Source: Curvularia sp. ZM96
Taxonomy: Eukaryota > Ascomycota > Dothideomycetes > Pleosporales > Pleosporaceae
DNA length: 64,000 nucleotides
Assembly (NCBI GenBank): GCA_022457065.1
Contig: JAJGBQ010000002.1
Span: forward strand, 4,836,001 to 4,900,000
Reading direction: 5' to 3'
Below the pieces are notes generated by a model. The model had not been told where the DNA came from, did no database searches, and saw only the letters and a list, made by a program, of their open reading frames with translations. Below are positions 1 to 12,860 of the stretch, piece by piece. Each line of letters begins with the position of its first letter. Within the stretch, counting starts at the first letter, position 1. The translations under genes and the position numbers were made by a program.

Positions 1-1303
1 GACACCAAGAAGTGCACAAAGAATCTGTCCTCTTCGAATTGTAAGCCATTTCGGGAAAAGACCAGTCATGTCCGAGCCAAATGGAATAGAGTTTGACCCA
101 AAGTTTGTTGCAAAGACACCAAAGTAGAATGCAAATGAGACGAAGAAGATGCCCGCACGAGCACCTGCGCCGAAGTGGTGGTCGAGTATAGCGTCAAATA
201 GATCCCAGATATTCCAGTACGCAGTACCATACGCGGCCTGCATCGATGTCGTCGACGCCATACCGAGGAAGAAAACGATAATCGCGGCGACGAAAACGCT
301 GACACCTTGTAGTGCACCGGCGTCGCGAGGTTTCTTGCAGTAGCGAGCAAGATCGGGTTGGTTCACGAGCATGGGTGACAGAGAACCAAAGATGGTATTG
401 ATCCCAGCCATGACACTCCATCCCATAGGTATTTTGGCAGCAGAAGACTTGGCCGTTTGGTGAGCGAGGTCCATGGAGCCGAGCCCCCCACCGTTTACCA
501 TGCACCATCCAAAGACGGCAAAGGCCGCAACCGGCATAATGACTCCCTTGACGGTGAATACGAAATTGATACGGCTTGGGTGGACCCACATGAACGGAAA
601 TTCCATGAGCCAAGCCATGAAGAAGGTCAACAGCTGCTTCGATGTTACGGCAGCGGTTGGAGAAAGCGTATTCGGTAGGTTTTCCCAGGAGCTGCCGAAG
701 ATGCATCGCAGCATGATGGACAAAAGGTTACCGGCGTAGAAAGTCTGAATACCGTACCAGATGATGCAAACAATGGCGCGGATGAAGACGAAGAAGTAGG
801 AACCATACATGCCCATGACAGAGCGTGCAAGGACGGGACTATGACTAGTCAGCTAGAGGTCCAACGTGTTTTGAGATAACGCCTTACAATCCAATGTGAT
901 ATTTGGCGCCCGGACGTGCCATAAACACGACAACAAGAGCCGCGAGGAACGAACCAAGACATGCTGAGATGAACGATGTCTGCCATGTCTATGGATATTG
1001 TTAGTTTGCGTTATGAGCAACACAGATGGAAAAACGTACCAAGCCGACTGCTACCAATGAAGAGCCAGTGTTCCAGCCGACAAGCGAGAACTTGTTAGAG
1101 AACCAGTACAGTGGTAAGCTGTACCAGGTCCATGTCCTCTGCTCAACTGGTGTTGGCTCGAGATCTTTGTTCGACCATTTCTCGTCTCCAATAGGAGCAT
1201 GGCCGTCATTGGAGCGAGGGGCTCTGAGAAAGTCGACAAAAGCCTCCTTTGATTGAAAGGGCGCCGTCAATTGCTGCCTGGTTGGCCTTCCAGATTTACC
1301 CAT
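1..1303 (-). CDS. NCS1-family nucleobase/allantoin permease, C-terminus beyond window
   Basis: Plasma-membrane symporter of the nucleobase-cation-symporter-1 family (Fur4/Dal4/Fui1 group), importing uracil, allantoin, uridine or a related compound. Exons 1303-1040, 988-888 and 838-1 join in frame to 401 codons; the 3' part lies left of the window. The N-terminal block has the family signature SNKDLEPTP followed by EQRTWTWY and WNTGSS; after the second intron the text reads FPVLARS, then many hydrophobic segments, and near the edge DMTGLFPKW with an IRRGQ loop. The ATG at 1303 gives MGKSGRPTRQ; nothing upstream in frame looks better. Substrate cannot be decided from sequence. It is divergent from a Zn2Cys6 regulator and near an allantoinase-like gene, which favours a role in purine or pyrimidine nitrogen use (inference). 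Confidence 0.9.
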
Positions 1304-1859
1304 GGTTGTTTGTTCTTTGCCTGCCCTGGCAGCTCTCCGTAAAGGCAGTCTTTGCTCCTTTTCCACGTTGGTGGATCATGTCTTCTCATATGTCGATTGA
1401 TTAATCTTGGTCTGACCCCAGGTTGTTTACGCAGCCCACGCCAATCATGGGTAGAACTGGCCAAGCTTCTGGCTGTCGCCTCTATCGGCGCATTTTCAGC
1501 CGACGTAACATGTTGCAACACGCCTACCAGTTGCATCCAAGCCTTCAGGATGCGACTACGAACAGGGGCCGAGATAGGAATACAGTCTGAGCTTGCGGCA
1601 TCGTTCTGATGGCAAGGTTAGCGTTATCGAGCTGGCTTGGAGTTCCGCCAGAAGAGGGAACGATGCTGCCGAGATAAGATCACATGACGTCTTATCTTCC
1701 CCAACCTGGAGCAAGGCACGATAAGAAGTTCATCGGCTTTTGGATCCCGCATATTCTACTCCACAATTCCACGTGCAGTGCAATGGCTCTAGATGGTGCC
1801 AGTCTGAGTCGAGAGGCAGAAAGCTCTCGACTACACTCCATGTTCCCGACACAGCGGTC
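1304..1859. promoter_or_regulatory. divergent intergenic region, NCS1 permease / Zn2Cys6 regulator
   Basis: About 556 bases separate the divergent starts, so both genes probably share regulatory sequence. I see no confident binding motif. An in-frame upstream ATG at 1740 means the right-hand 120 bases might be coding instead. Confidence 0.4.
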
Positions 1860-4498
1860 ATGTCGCAACCTTGTCCCGAAAGCCCCTTGAGCCACTCTGG
1901 ATCGGCAAACGATCAGATATCCGCATCGCCTCTTGCTACGGAGATTCCATCCAATGTTGCAAATGCCGGCCCACAGCCTTATGCAGCAAGGAAGTCTCGA
2001 GTGGCACTGGCCTGCAAGAGGTGTAAGCGGAGAAAGCAACGGGTACGTCATTTGAGGGCTGCCAAAGTACCTCTCGACTAAGCCAATTATAGTGCGATGG
2101 CGCGCGTCCAGTATGCCGGTCTTGCGAACGAGCTGGCGTAGCTTGTGCATATGAGAAAACCCTGCGGCCCCAGTATCCTGGTGGGAAGTCGGCGTAGGTC
2201 TCTAACAAATTCTCTTGAGAAAATGCGTGTTGAGTATCTGACTTGCCAGTTATATCAATGCCTTAGAAGAGCGGATTGCGTTTCTAGAGGCCCGGTTACC
2301 AGATCATGCGGCAGATCATTATGACAATGGCTCAGAGACACTCCACACTGCGTCTGCCATAGCTGTCGAGGAGCCTCCAGTCCACCACCCACATTTCACT
2401 GAATCACGTCGCGAGTCTCGAGCTGACTGTTTCTCTGACGATGTTGAGGGTGAAGAGAGGACTTCTCTTGTTGATGGCGTAGCTTACCTCTCCCTGTGCG
2501 CATCTGGAAGTACTGACACAACCTCCGAACCTCTCTATGTTGGCTCTAGCTCTGGTGCTACTATTGCTCGTATTATACAATCCTCAATATTTCGAGGCTC
2601 AAGCAAGAAAACAGCCAATCATCATGCCAACCAGATGAATCACACTTCTCCGGCTGCGAGACCGCCCCCGCCTCCTGAATCTGCGCATTCTGACGATCAC
2701 ATCATCGATTTTCCAGAACGGCAACAGGCACGTATGCTGTTTGATGTCTTCTTTGAACGTGTACATACGCGCTGGCCATTACTCGACCGTGTGGTCTACA
2801 CAAAGCTTTTTGACAAGCAGTACATTCAGGGTGCATTGTCTATCATCGAGCGCAGCATATTTCACCTCATATACGCTATCACAGCTCGCTTTCTTTCCTT
2901 GACACAGAAACCGTGTGGTGTTGATTCCGAGGTGAGCCCAGTGTATGCAATGTTGAACTATTCTGACTCTTCTTAGCGTCATCTCGTCGCCGCAACAGAG
3001 CCAATGGACTACATATTAGATCAGCATAATTTAGCAACTGTTCAGTTTCTCATCTTATTGGGAATTCACGGACAGCGCTCTCCATATGGAGCAGGGGCCT
3101 GGTCTCAAATCCGGTATGCAACTTCTGTCTGCATAGAAATGGGTTTGCATAGGAAGAGAAGTTCAGGATTCTCTCCTCAACACGCAAGGGATGCCGAAAT
3201 CCGACGCCGAGCATTTTGGGCGTGTTACTGTCTCGACAGGATTTCTAGTATCGTGCTTGGACGAGCTTTTGCTATTGCTGATCGGGACATCAACGTTGAG
3301 GTATGTCAATCTATTCAATCAACACGAACTTTGGGCGACTAATTCTTCGAAGCTTCCTAGTACGAGTCCTGAATTTTGGGATTTGACGCATCAGGATGCT
3401 CTAGATGCACATCAGCCCCAGTGGTCAAATATTGAGCCTTTCATACACATGATCAAGCTCGACCAGATACAGTCACGTATCCACAAAACAGTCTTCCGTG
3501 TGGACAGAGACGTGCTGGGCGGAACATTTGAGCAACGAGCAAAGCTTGATCAAAAGATGGCCACCATCCGCAACGATCTGGATGAATGGCTGCAAACCTG
3601 CCCTCGAACACCAAAGCAAGAAAACAAAATCACATGGATGTACGACCCTGAGAGTGCATACCTTGATGCCCGCGACTTTTACAGTCTCCAGTATCATAAA
3701 GCAATGCTCTTCCTCTTCACCGTCTTCCTCCCTACGCTAGACACGTCGGATGTACGGTTCATCACCTGTGCACGCTCTGCAGCCAGCGTATGCAATGCTT
3801 ATAAGCGACTAAGTCAGAACCGAACCCTGACGTACACTATGATATCTCTGCACTCTTGTTTTGTAGCTGGGCTGACGCTGGTATACTGCATCTGGCGCGA
3901 TCGTTCGCTCTTTTCCTACGATGCTCTAGAGGCTACCCAGGCATGTTCCCAAATATTGACCATATTTGGTGAAAAGTGGCCTGGCGCAGTCAAGTATCGC
4001 GATATATTCGACGCACTGTCAGGGAGCTTATTTAAAACGGTTGTGAATGCAACATCTACCTCAAAGCTACATATGAATGGTTCTCGACCCCTCCAGCTTG
4101 ACATGGACACGGAGCCTACGATCCAAAATCTATCTCCACAAAGGCAAGGGAACAATTACGAAGAAGTGTCATCTGGACTCAGGCGCGGCAGCAAGCCTAC
4201 ATTGTCACACATGGTAACTGATGCTGTTAAGGAAGCCTTTATGGAGGTTGATGAAGAAGCGCCAGGAGGATGGCAGGGCTGGAGAATGTGGAATGAGATG
4301 GTTGAAGATGGGTCAACACAACTACCAAACGTAGCTATGAGGGTAGATGGGATTGGCTCTGGGCAGACCGAAATGGGCTGGACCCCTTCTGAGGGCCCAG
4401 GATGTTATGGCGTGGATCCAATACAGGATGCAGCAATGCAGACTCAAGGTCACGCGATGATGGATATTAATCAATGGAGCTTTGGGGGATATCAGTAG
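1860..4498 (+). CDS. Zn2Cys6 transcription factor with Fungal_trans domain
   Basis: Nuclear DNA-binding regulator. Exons 1860-2042, 2093-2193, 2250-2931, 2977-3300 and 3353-4498 join in frame to 811 residues. The binuclear zinc cluster is split by intron 1: CKRCKRRKQR in exon 1 and CDGARPVC...C...C in exon 2, spacing CX2CX6CX6CX2CX6C. It is followed by a short leucine-rich linker (ALEERIAFLEARL) typical of a dimerisation coil. The middle region is the fungal-specific transcription factor domain, with LGIHGQRSPYGAGAWSQIR and RRRAFWACYCLDR. Start chosen at MSQPCPESPL because it lies close to the zinc cluster; the in-frame ATG at 1740 would add 40 residues. It sits between an NCS1 permease and a PuuE-like gene, so it may be their pathway regulator (inference). 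Confidence 0.92.
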
Positions 4499-4671
4499 AT
4501 GAAAATAGCTGAGCTAATGTCGACTGTCGTTACCAAGTCGCTGTCATTCCTTGCGCAACATAATCTTGGGCTAATAATATACAATTTCTCATTCTTTGGC
4601 TCGGTATCTAGAAGAGAATTTCGAAATCAGGAGAAAAAGAACATGTTGTTTAGCGCCTACTGCTCTACTCG

Positions 4672-5715
4672 CTACGCAAGCTGACCCTTCTTATAAGGAA
4701 ACTGTTCCCTGAAAGTCTCTGCTATCTGTGTCCTTGTCGCAACCCACACACCTTCCTTCTCTGAAATATACTTTACAAAATCCTGCAGCGCCTTGAACCG
4801 TCCCGGCCTTCCGATAATGCGGCAATGTAGGCCAATAGTCATCATCTTTGGCGCGCCCGCTTCACCTTCTTCATATAGCACATCAAAGGCATTCTTGAGA
4901 TGCTCGTAAAAAGCGCCTGCGCTGCGGAACCCAGTGCCTTGGCAGTGAAACTTAAAGTCGTTACAGTCGTAGCTATATGGGACCATCAAGCAGCCCTTGG
5001 GGTTCGCACTGTCGCGCTCATGTGGCAGGTCTGTCCAGTAAGGAAGATCGTCGGCGTAGGTGTCACTAGCCCAAAGGAGCTCTTCACCCATTTCCTCGTA
5101 GACCAGGGGGATCAAGGCTCTGCTTTGTGGGGAAGGTCGCCCGTAGTACCATCCCTTGGGCGCGTACCCTGTGAGTCGCTTCAGGGCCGTGATGCCGTCT
5201 CTGATATGTTGCTTCTCTGCCTCGACGCTTAAGTTGTAGTGGTCGATCCAGCGATATGCGTGAGACGCAATGTCATGGCCCTCTTCGACAGACCGCGTCA
5301 CAGCTTCAGGTTGCTCCTCGACAGCCGAGCCGACGGCGTAGAGTGTGAATTTCATCTTGTAATCATTAAAGAGCTTGAACATGCGCCACCAACCACTGCG
5401 AGAGCCGTACTCAAATTCGGATTCGCCGTTGTAGTCGCGCTCATTGATCCTCTGCTGGGCAGGATATTCGCGAAGATTGATCTCGGAAACGCCGTCCCCT
5501 TTGATCACTGAGCGCTCTCCACCCTAGATGATATGTTAGGTTGCTTGAATGGGCGGTTATGGGGCGACGGTAATGACCTCTTCATAGTTGATGACAAACG
5601 AAACTGCTATCTTTGCGTTGTTCGGCCATTTCAGCCCTGGGAGGCCTTTCTCGCCATACCCTTTAAAGTCTCTAGGGAATGCGTATTGAGGGTGTGCAGC
5701 GTAGACTTCAGGCAT
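4672..5715 (-). CDS. PuuE-type allantoinase-like / polysaccharide deacetylase family protein
   Basis: Member of the NodB/polysaccharide-deacetylase fold close to bacterial PuuE, the metal-independent allantoinase of purine breakdown, predicted here as cytosolic because no signal peptide is visible. Exons 5715-5578 and 5523-4672 give 329 residues. The splice restores NYEEGGERSV, a hallmark of the family; other family blocks are EYGSRSGWWRM, HDIASHAYRWIDH, KGWYYGRPSPQ and MTIGLHCRIIGRPGR near the end. The donor of the single intron is GTCATT, unusual but needed for the motif. It lies convergent to the Zn2Cys6 regulator and near an NCS1 permease of the allantoin/uracil group. Amidohydrolase activity on allantoin is inferred; a cyclic imide or sugar substrate is possible. 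Confidence 0.85.
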
Positions 5716-6549
5716 GATGATTTAGTTGGTATGGCACTACAGAAGTGTCTGAGGACAGAAGAACGGATGTCAAAATGCTGATCGAAAAAGTATCAGCAAG
5801 TCTATCAAGCAGAGGCTAAGTACTTGATAGCAGTAGAGAAGCACTTGGCTGCTGTATTCCTTCACGTGACTATCAGCCGTCATGCGTGGAGTCGTAACGC
5901 AACCCGTGATATGCTCTACTTTGCCGTCGTTCGCAACGAAAGCCTATCGTGCGGCCGCGCATCTTGACGGATCGTGACGTTATCATGTTATCGGGGTAGC
6001 ATTTGGAGACATCGGCTTCGAACGACCCGCAAGTACAACGTTGCTCCAGACGAGGGGTGCCAGGCTACTCAGGGTAGACCAATCTGGGGCCGCTGATAAG
6101 GTATGGGTTTTTGTGGGGCCGCACTGCAACCTACCAAAATAGGAATTCCAAGAGATCCGGCAAGGACCAGTTCTCTTGTATGACTAAAGAATATTGAGCT
6201 GTGTATGTACCGTGTCAATCCTACACGCATTCGGTAGATTGCCTCGATGCGAAGCCCTGCCGTTCTCGCTCGAGTTTGCAACGCAGACTGGGTGGAGAAG
6301 AGTACAGTGGTTTTCATTCTAAGACAATACCTCCACAATGTTTGTACTCCAAAAAAAAAGGTCACTATGTCGAACTGGTGCATCCAGGACCGTTCTTTTA
6401 ACCTTGGGAATAGCCCATGTTGAGATTGCCCAAGGATAATCTCTAAGCTTCTGAGAGACGCTCTCATGAGACTATACGTGTGTAATATTCAAATAGCTTT
6501 TACCAATATGCTAGGATACACTGTCACTTTTGTAAAGTACTTTAGAAGA
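5716..6549. other. intergenic, nothing recognised
   Basis: Promoter side of the PuuE-like gene and 3' side of the MFS gene. Only short unconvincing open frames; no RNA gene or repeat seen. Confidence 0.4.
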
Positions 6550-8485
6550 TTACAATGGACTGCTTTTACACTCATCGTGTCCGCTTTTGCCCGCGTCCTT
6601 CTCGTCTGGAGTCTCCACCTCGATCTCAACATCCTGACCATGGATGGACTGACCCTCATGCAAATCTCCGTTTATGCTCGCGGATACCGCCTCTTCCTCA
6701 TCGAGTCTCTTTGGTGCTTTTAGACTCGTGTTTCCGACCCAAAATGTCAAACACAAGCTCAACCCCGAACATGCTGTGAAGAAGATGAATATGTAATGCA
6801 ATCCCAGCATGTACACATGAAAAATGACTTCTTGTTGCTCTTGCGTGAGACCGAATTGATCAAGATCGTAAGTTGAGGAAGTCAATTGACCCATCAAGCT
6901 TTCTGACACGAAGCCGCGTCGCGATAAGTGTCCACTTAGCGTGTTCGACAAGATGACGCCAGAGATGACCAGACCAAATGCTCCGCCAATAGTGCGAATA
7001 AAGTTGCGCAATCCGGTTGTCACAGCACGGTCTTCGCTGCGGCCGTTCGCGTACAAGCCCACGAGTGTGGGCTGAAGCGTGAGGCCAATGCCAGCACCTT
7101 CCACAATGAGCGCAATGATGAGCACTGCGAGGCTGGTATTTCGATGAAAAAGCAAAGTGAGTCCGTTTCCCAGAGTCCAGAGGGAGAAGCCCACAGCAAT
7201 ACAATGCATATAGCTCCCAACCCGGTTCATGTACTGGCCAGATGCGATGGACGCAAAAGAGGACGTGATGATGACCGGTAGGATCAATGCACCAGAGACT
7301 AGAGGTGAGTACCGTCGGACTGACTGAAAGTAAATAGGAAGGTAGAAGAGATTACCGAAATACGCAAGCCCTATAAGGAAGGTTTGCGAGTAAAGTGCCC
7401 AACAATGAGGGGCGCGATACAGACGGAGTGGCATGATTGGGAGTGTCACAAGCTTCCATTCGTAGAGTACGAATAGGAGCCCCGATACCGCACCAGTAAC
7501 AGTACAGGCAATGAAGAACGCAGAATTCCACGCATAGGTCACACCGCCTCCAGACAAAGGTATGAGCAAGAGGAGCGTGGAGGCAACATTGAGCATCATG
7601 CCGCCGTAGTCGATCTTCTTCATCTTTTCGAGGTGATCGCCGGATCGATGCCTCAACGGCAAAAAGAACAGAATGACCATGGATGTAGGGATGGCTAGCA
7701 TGGGAATCATCCAGAATACCCATCTCCATGTGGCCCCTTGAACAATAGCGCCCCCGAGGAAAGGACCAGCGCCATTGCCTAGAGCAATTACTGCACCCAG
7801 CCAACCTGAGAACAAAAGTTTAGTCGATTATGATGGTTCGGACTCGGCGCATTCTCATACCTTGATACTTTCCACGATTCTGTAAAGTGGTAATGTCACT
7901 CACAATGATCATGGCCAAACTATTGATTCCGCCGCCGCCAATGCCCGCAATGGCACGTAATACGAATAGCTGAACCGAAGATTGGGCAAAACCACAGCCA
8001 AGATCTCCCAGCGCCATGAGCGTAAGACTGATGAGTAGTAGATTCTTCCGACCGAATATATCGGAGAGCCGGCCATTGATGAGTTGAAACGCAGTTGAAG
8101 CTATTAGAAACGAGGTACCAATCCACGAGGTCGCAGTTCCAGTGTTGAGATCAATAGCGATCGCTGGAGTTGCTGTCGAAACACTAGTCTGGTCGATGAA
8201 GGAAACGAAGAGGCAAACAGAAAGGGCGGGAATCGCGATCCTGAGTTGTGTAGAGGTCATGGTATTTCTCTGACCGCCCACGGATGCCGCATCGCTCTCA
8301 TCGTTCGAATCTTGCTCGGCTCTTGGTGTAGACGATCCGTTTTGATGATTTAATTCTGAAGCTGTTGGGTAGCATGAGTTGCTCAAGCTAGCTTTCGTTT
8401 CATCTGCAATGTCGTCAAGTCGAGAGGCTTGTTGCGGGCCATGTGCCGAGTTTGTATCGCCGGGGTCGACCTGTACGTTCATCAT
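6550..8485 (-). CDS. MFS drug:H+ antiporter, DHA2 (14-TM) type
   Basis: Multidrug or metabolite efflux pump of the plasma membrane. Exons 8485-7861 and 7805-6550 give 626 residues; the join restores GKYQG-WLGAVIALGNGAGPFLGG. A charged N-terminal tail of about 80 residues precedes the first membrane segment. Motifs seen: SFIDQTSVSTATPAIA (helix 1), NGRLSDIFGRKN (motif A), LRAIAGIGGGG (motif B region) and GNGAGPFLGGAIVQGATWRW (motif C and the DHA2 WRW signature). A long hydrophilic C-terminal tail is rich in Glu and Asp. It is divergent from an old-yellow-enzyme gene, and the two could be co-regulated, but no biosynthetic core gene is nearby. Substrate unknown. Confidence 0.92.
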
Positions 8486-9185
8486 TGTACACTGGACTCT
8501 TTCGGACTTGTTGTAAAATGGAAAATCATATCAACACACGAAAAAGATTGCGTATGAAGAGCAAAAGGTGGCCCCCAACATGGTGGCTAAGCCTTACGTC
8601 GAAACAAACATAGGCTTCGGAAGCCTCCCGCGCGGAACGACCCTTTTCCATGACAAAGTATGCTTGCTACTACATTCTTTTCAGGAAATAGTCCGCAGCC
8701 GAGTATGCGACAGCCGAAGAAACCATGGAGCCGTAAGAAATTCTTACATGCTGGGATTTCGTAAGGATATGGTGGAGAAGGATGTGTCCGATAGTAGGGT
8801 GGTGGGGGCATAGTAGCGTGCCTGTAGCCATGCTTTCGGCACGTTCTGAGCCGACATATGCGGGACCCACATGCCAACGTTTATCGTCATCGTGGACCCG
8901 AGATGCGAAAGGCACATCTTAACTCGATACAGATCACGCCGAGTTTTCGGCATCGTGACCAGCCTTGGGGCGTGCCAGACAAGACTTTGGGCGTTGTCTG
9001 CCGAGATGATCCCAGCGATCGATTGAAATGCAAAGCTTTTCTTAGTAATGGCGATAAAATGTTTTACTGCCCGTAGTAATAGGTGGGCTTGACTGATGGA
9101 AACAAAGCCATATAACGGAGCTGTATGCTCGCAACAAGATAGATGATTTGTTTGCTGGATAGTTGTGCCATTAGCAAAGATAACC
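8486..9185. promoter_or_regulatory. divergent intergenic region, MFS exporter / old yellow enzyme
   Basis: 700 bases between divergent starts, presumably both promoters. No confident operator or RNA gene is seen. Confidence 0.4.
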
Positions 9186-10355
9186 ATGTCGCGCCTTTTC
9201 GAACCATTGACAGTAGGGCCAGTGAGGCTAGAGCATCGTATAGCAATGGCGCCACTGACTCGGTACCGTATGGACGACGATCACAAAGCAACACCGCTCA
9301 GCAAAGGTAGAGTAAAAACTATTGGCGTACATTACGAGAAGAAAAAATATTGACGAGATCTCGCAGAGTATTACGAGCAAAGAGCATGTGTGCCAGGCAC
9401 ACTCATAGTCAGCGAAGCCACAATTGTCTCAAAAAACGCCATTGGTTGTCGCAATGCACCAGGCATCTGGTCTGAGGCTCAGATTCTTGCCTGGAAAGAA
9501 ATCACGGACGCAGTGCACGCCAAAGGTTGCACGATCTATTGCCAGCTTTGGCATCAGGGGCGGGCTGCCAATGCCCAGGTCGTCAAGGAAGAGGGCCTGA
9601 CACTGATTTCTTCAAGCGCCGTTCCAATCAGTCCCGAGAGCCAGACGCCAGAGGCAATGACGGAAGAGAAGATCTGGACGACGATAGGAGAGTATGCAAC
9701 AGCAGCAAAGAATGCCATTGCCGCGGGTTTTGACGGCGTTGAAATCCATGGTGCAAATGGCTATCTGCCCGATCAGTTCCTACAATCCACATGCAACCAA
9801 CGAACTGATGCATGGGGAGGAAGCATTGAAAAGCGAGCACAGTTCCACCTAGAGGTGACCAAGGCAGTAGCCGCTGCGATTGGTGCCGAGAGAACGGCCA
9901 TGCGTCTGAGTCCGTACAGTGACTTCAACGGCATGCTAATGGATGAGCTGGAGCCAACATTCAGCTATGTCTTGGAACAGCTGAAGCCGCTGGGTCTCGC
10001 CTATCTCCACCTCATTGAGGCTCGCATCACGGGTAACGACGACTCTAATTGCGGGGGACAAAAGACTGTAGGCTGGATGATTGAGCAATGGAACAATGCC
10101 AGCCCTGTAATGCTCGCAGGCGGATTTCTGCCAGACTCAGCAAAGCATGCGGTGGATGAGACATACAGAGAGTACGATGTGATTATTGCGTTTGGGCGAT
10201 ACTTTGTAGCCAACCCGGACTTGGTATTCCGGGTCAAGGAGAGCGTGCCGTTGACCAAGTACGATCGCAGTGTCTTTTACACTCCCAAGACGCCTGTTGG
10301 CTACGTCGACTACCCTCATAGCCAACAGTATCTCAGGGCGATGGCCAAGGTATAA
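9186..10355 (+). CDS. old yellow enzyme family NADH:flavin oxidoreductase
   Basis: FMN-dependent ene-reductase that reduces alpha,beta-unsaturated carbonyls with NAD(P)H; no targeting signal, so probably cytosolic. Exons 9186-9306 and 9367-10355 give 369 residues, normal for the family. The splice restores TPLSKEYYEQRACVPGTLIV. Seen: LTRYRMDDDH near the N-terminus, QLWHQGR, and the substrate-anion site HGANGY at about residues 168-173 with the paired His and Asn and the proton-donor Tyr in the expected places (H191/N194/Y196 of yeast OYE1). The phosphate-binding loop end is represented by the IIAFGRYFVANPDL block. Divergent from the MFS exporter. Homologues act in detoxification and in secondary pathways; which applies here is not shown. 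Confidence 0.94.
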
Positions 10356-10635
10356 GTTAGATAGCTAATAATGTATATGTTGTTCAGAGTGACGAGATGA
10401 ATGGCGTGATGTTGGATGCAAGGGATAAGGGGTGCTGGTGGCAAGGGTGATAGTTGCTGGCATGGGAGAGGGGCCGAGGCGGCGGTACCCCGCCAAAGCT
10501 ACCAGCTGGAAGGCGCGCCCTGCATAGCTCCCCGCCGCCTGGGCCCATGAATCCACGACGACTGCTCACAGCTTCGTCCTGTACTGCACAAACCTCCCTC
10601 TCACTCCTTGCCATTCAGCCACAGCCATATTCACC

Positions 10636-12860
10636 ATGTCTACGTCCATAGAGGCCGAGACGCTCCAACAATACCTGGCTGACAGCCCGCCCACGATTGT
10701 GCCGCTGGCCATCAAGCCCCACTTCGAGGCATTGAGCGACAAAGAGAAGCTCTACGCCCACCATCTCTCCATGTAATACAACCCTTGGAGATGCGTTCAA
10801 TCCTGTCATGTCTGACCCACTGACGCGTATTGCAGCGCCTGCTTTGCCGGAACGCGAATCGTCCTTCGCCAAGTCTCGCCCGAGTCGGAACACATCTATG
10901 ATTTCATCGTCGCCCTGCACAAGCACGCAAAGGGCGACTACGCTGCTCTCGCCAAGGATGCAGGTCTCTCTCAGGAGGACATGGATGCCTACCTCGACTA
11001 CTCGGCCCAGTTCCTCGGCAACCTGGGCAACTACAAATCCTTTGGCGATTCCAAATTCGTGCCCCGACTCCCACCACGCCAGCTTAAGGCTCTCGCCACC
11101 GTTTCCAAGGACGCACTCGCCATATACGAAAAGTTCAAGGACTCAATATACGCAGGAGATGATGTCGCCAAGCTGCATCTCGGCTACCCGGGTGCAGGCC
11201 ACATCTCCACATACTACCCCGACAGTCCCAACATCACCAACGAGGAGATAGCCAAGGTCAGTGACTTCCTTGAAGGCAAGGGCCTGCTCCCAGAGAACAC
11301 TAGAATCAAGGAGGGAGATGGCTTTCAAGTCCTCATTGCTTCGGCGCTGGACAACCCACCGGCAGAGCAGCGCGATTTGGAGGAAAGTGAATGGACAATG
11401 GACGACGGAGCCAAGATCAAGCTTATGTTTGGCGACTATTCCAAGGAAATGGACACCATCGCCCATCACATCGAACAGGCAAAGAAATATGCCGCCAACG
11501 AGCATCAAATACAGATGATGGACGAATACTCAAAGAGCTTCCGTAGTGGCTCACTGCAGGCTTTCAAGAAGAGCCAGATGGCGTGGGTGCAGGACAAGGG
11601 GCCGCAGGTCGAATCTGACATTGGGTTCATAGAAACCTATCGAGATCCCCACGGCATTCGTGGAGAGTGGGAAGGATTCGTTGCCATGGTCAACAAAGAG
11701 CGCACACGAGCGTTTGGAAAACTGGTAGAGAGTGCGCCCCAATACATCCCCTTGTTGCCATGGGACAAAGCGTTTGAGAAAGACAAATTCTTGAGCCCAG
11801 ACTTCACCTCTCTTGAGGTATTGACGTTTGCTGGTAGCGGGTAAATCTTAGACTCATCACATATTGCTTGCTGGTTTGCTGACACGATAACAGGATCCCT
11901 GCTGGTATCAACATTCCCAACTACGACGACATCCGGCAAAACTTCGGCTTCAAGAACGTCTCGTTGGGAAACATTCTTTCGGCCAAAGCACCAAACGAGC
12001 AAGTTCCCTTCATCAAAGAGCGCGACCTAGAAACCTACCAGAAGTACCGTGATCCGGCTTTTGAAGTTCAGGTTGGATTGCACGAGTTGCTCGGCCATGG
12101 TTGTGGCAAGCTACTCCAGGAAACAGAGCCAGGTGTTTTCAACTTTGACAAGGAGAACCCACCCATATCACCTCTCAGCGGTCAGCCAATCAAGACTTGG
12201 TACAAGCCCGGCCAAACTTGGGGCTCTACCTTTGGCGCTATCGCCGCCTCGTATGAAGAGTGTCGCGCCGAGTGTGTCGCCATGGCGCTATCTTGCGAGT
12301 TTCCTATACTCCAGCTGTTTGGCTTTGGCGACGGCAAGGTCGATATGAACAGTGAGGCCGGTGATGTCTTGTATACAGCATACCTACAGATGGCACGCGC
12401 TGGTGTCGCCGCTCTCGAATTCTGGGACCCCAAGAGCCGAAAGTGGGGACAGGCCCATATGCAGGCGCGCTTCTCTATCCTGCGGACTTTCCTTAATGCT
12501 GGCGTTGAGTTCTGCCAATTAGAGTGGGAGAAAGACGATCTCTCGGACCTCACGATTCGCCTTGAGCGTGACCGCATTCTTGACCTTGGCCGGCCAGCAG
12601 TGGATGACTACCTCCAGAAGCTGCACATCTACAAGGCCACTGCAGACGTCGATGCTGCCAAGCGCATGTACGATGAGATCACAACCGTTGAGCCCTTTTA
12701 TGAGAACATGGTCAGACCAGCAGTGTTGAAGAAGAAGACGCCCCGAAAGGTGTTTGTGCAGGCGAACACGGTGGAGAAAGACGGCAAGGTGGAACTTGTC
12801 GAGTATGAGGCGACTAACAAGGGCATGATCCAAAGCTGTGCGGATAGGGATTATGTGTAA
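10636..12860 (+). CDS. dipeptidyl peptidase III (peptidase family M49)
   Basis: Cytosolic zinc exopeptidase that removes dipeptides from the N-terminus of short peptides. Exons 10636-10772, 10836-11840 and 11894-12860 join in frame to 702 residues, the usual family length. The zinc motif HELLGH is at about residues 444-449 and the second zinc ligand motif EECRAE at about 502-507, matching the M49 signature. Other landmarks: GFIETYRDPHGIRGEWEGF, the FGDGKVDMNSEAGDV block and a C-terminal RLERDRILDLGRPA segment. Start at the first ATG, giving MSTSIEAETLQQYL. Housekeeping peptide turnover gene with no sign of linkage to its neighbours. Confidence 0.96.

Noticed and set aside
1740..1859. Longer start for the Zn2Cys6 regulator
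   Set aside because: Possible, but the extra 40 residues have no conserved features and the ATG at 1860 is nearer the zinc cluster.
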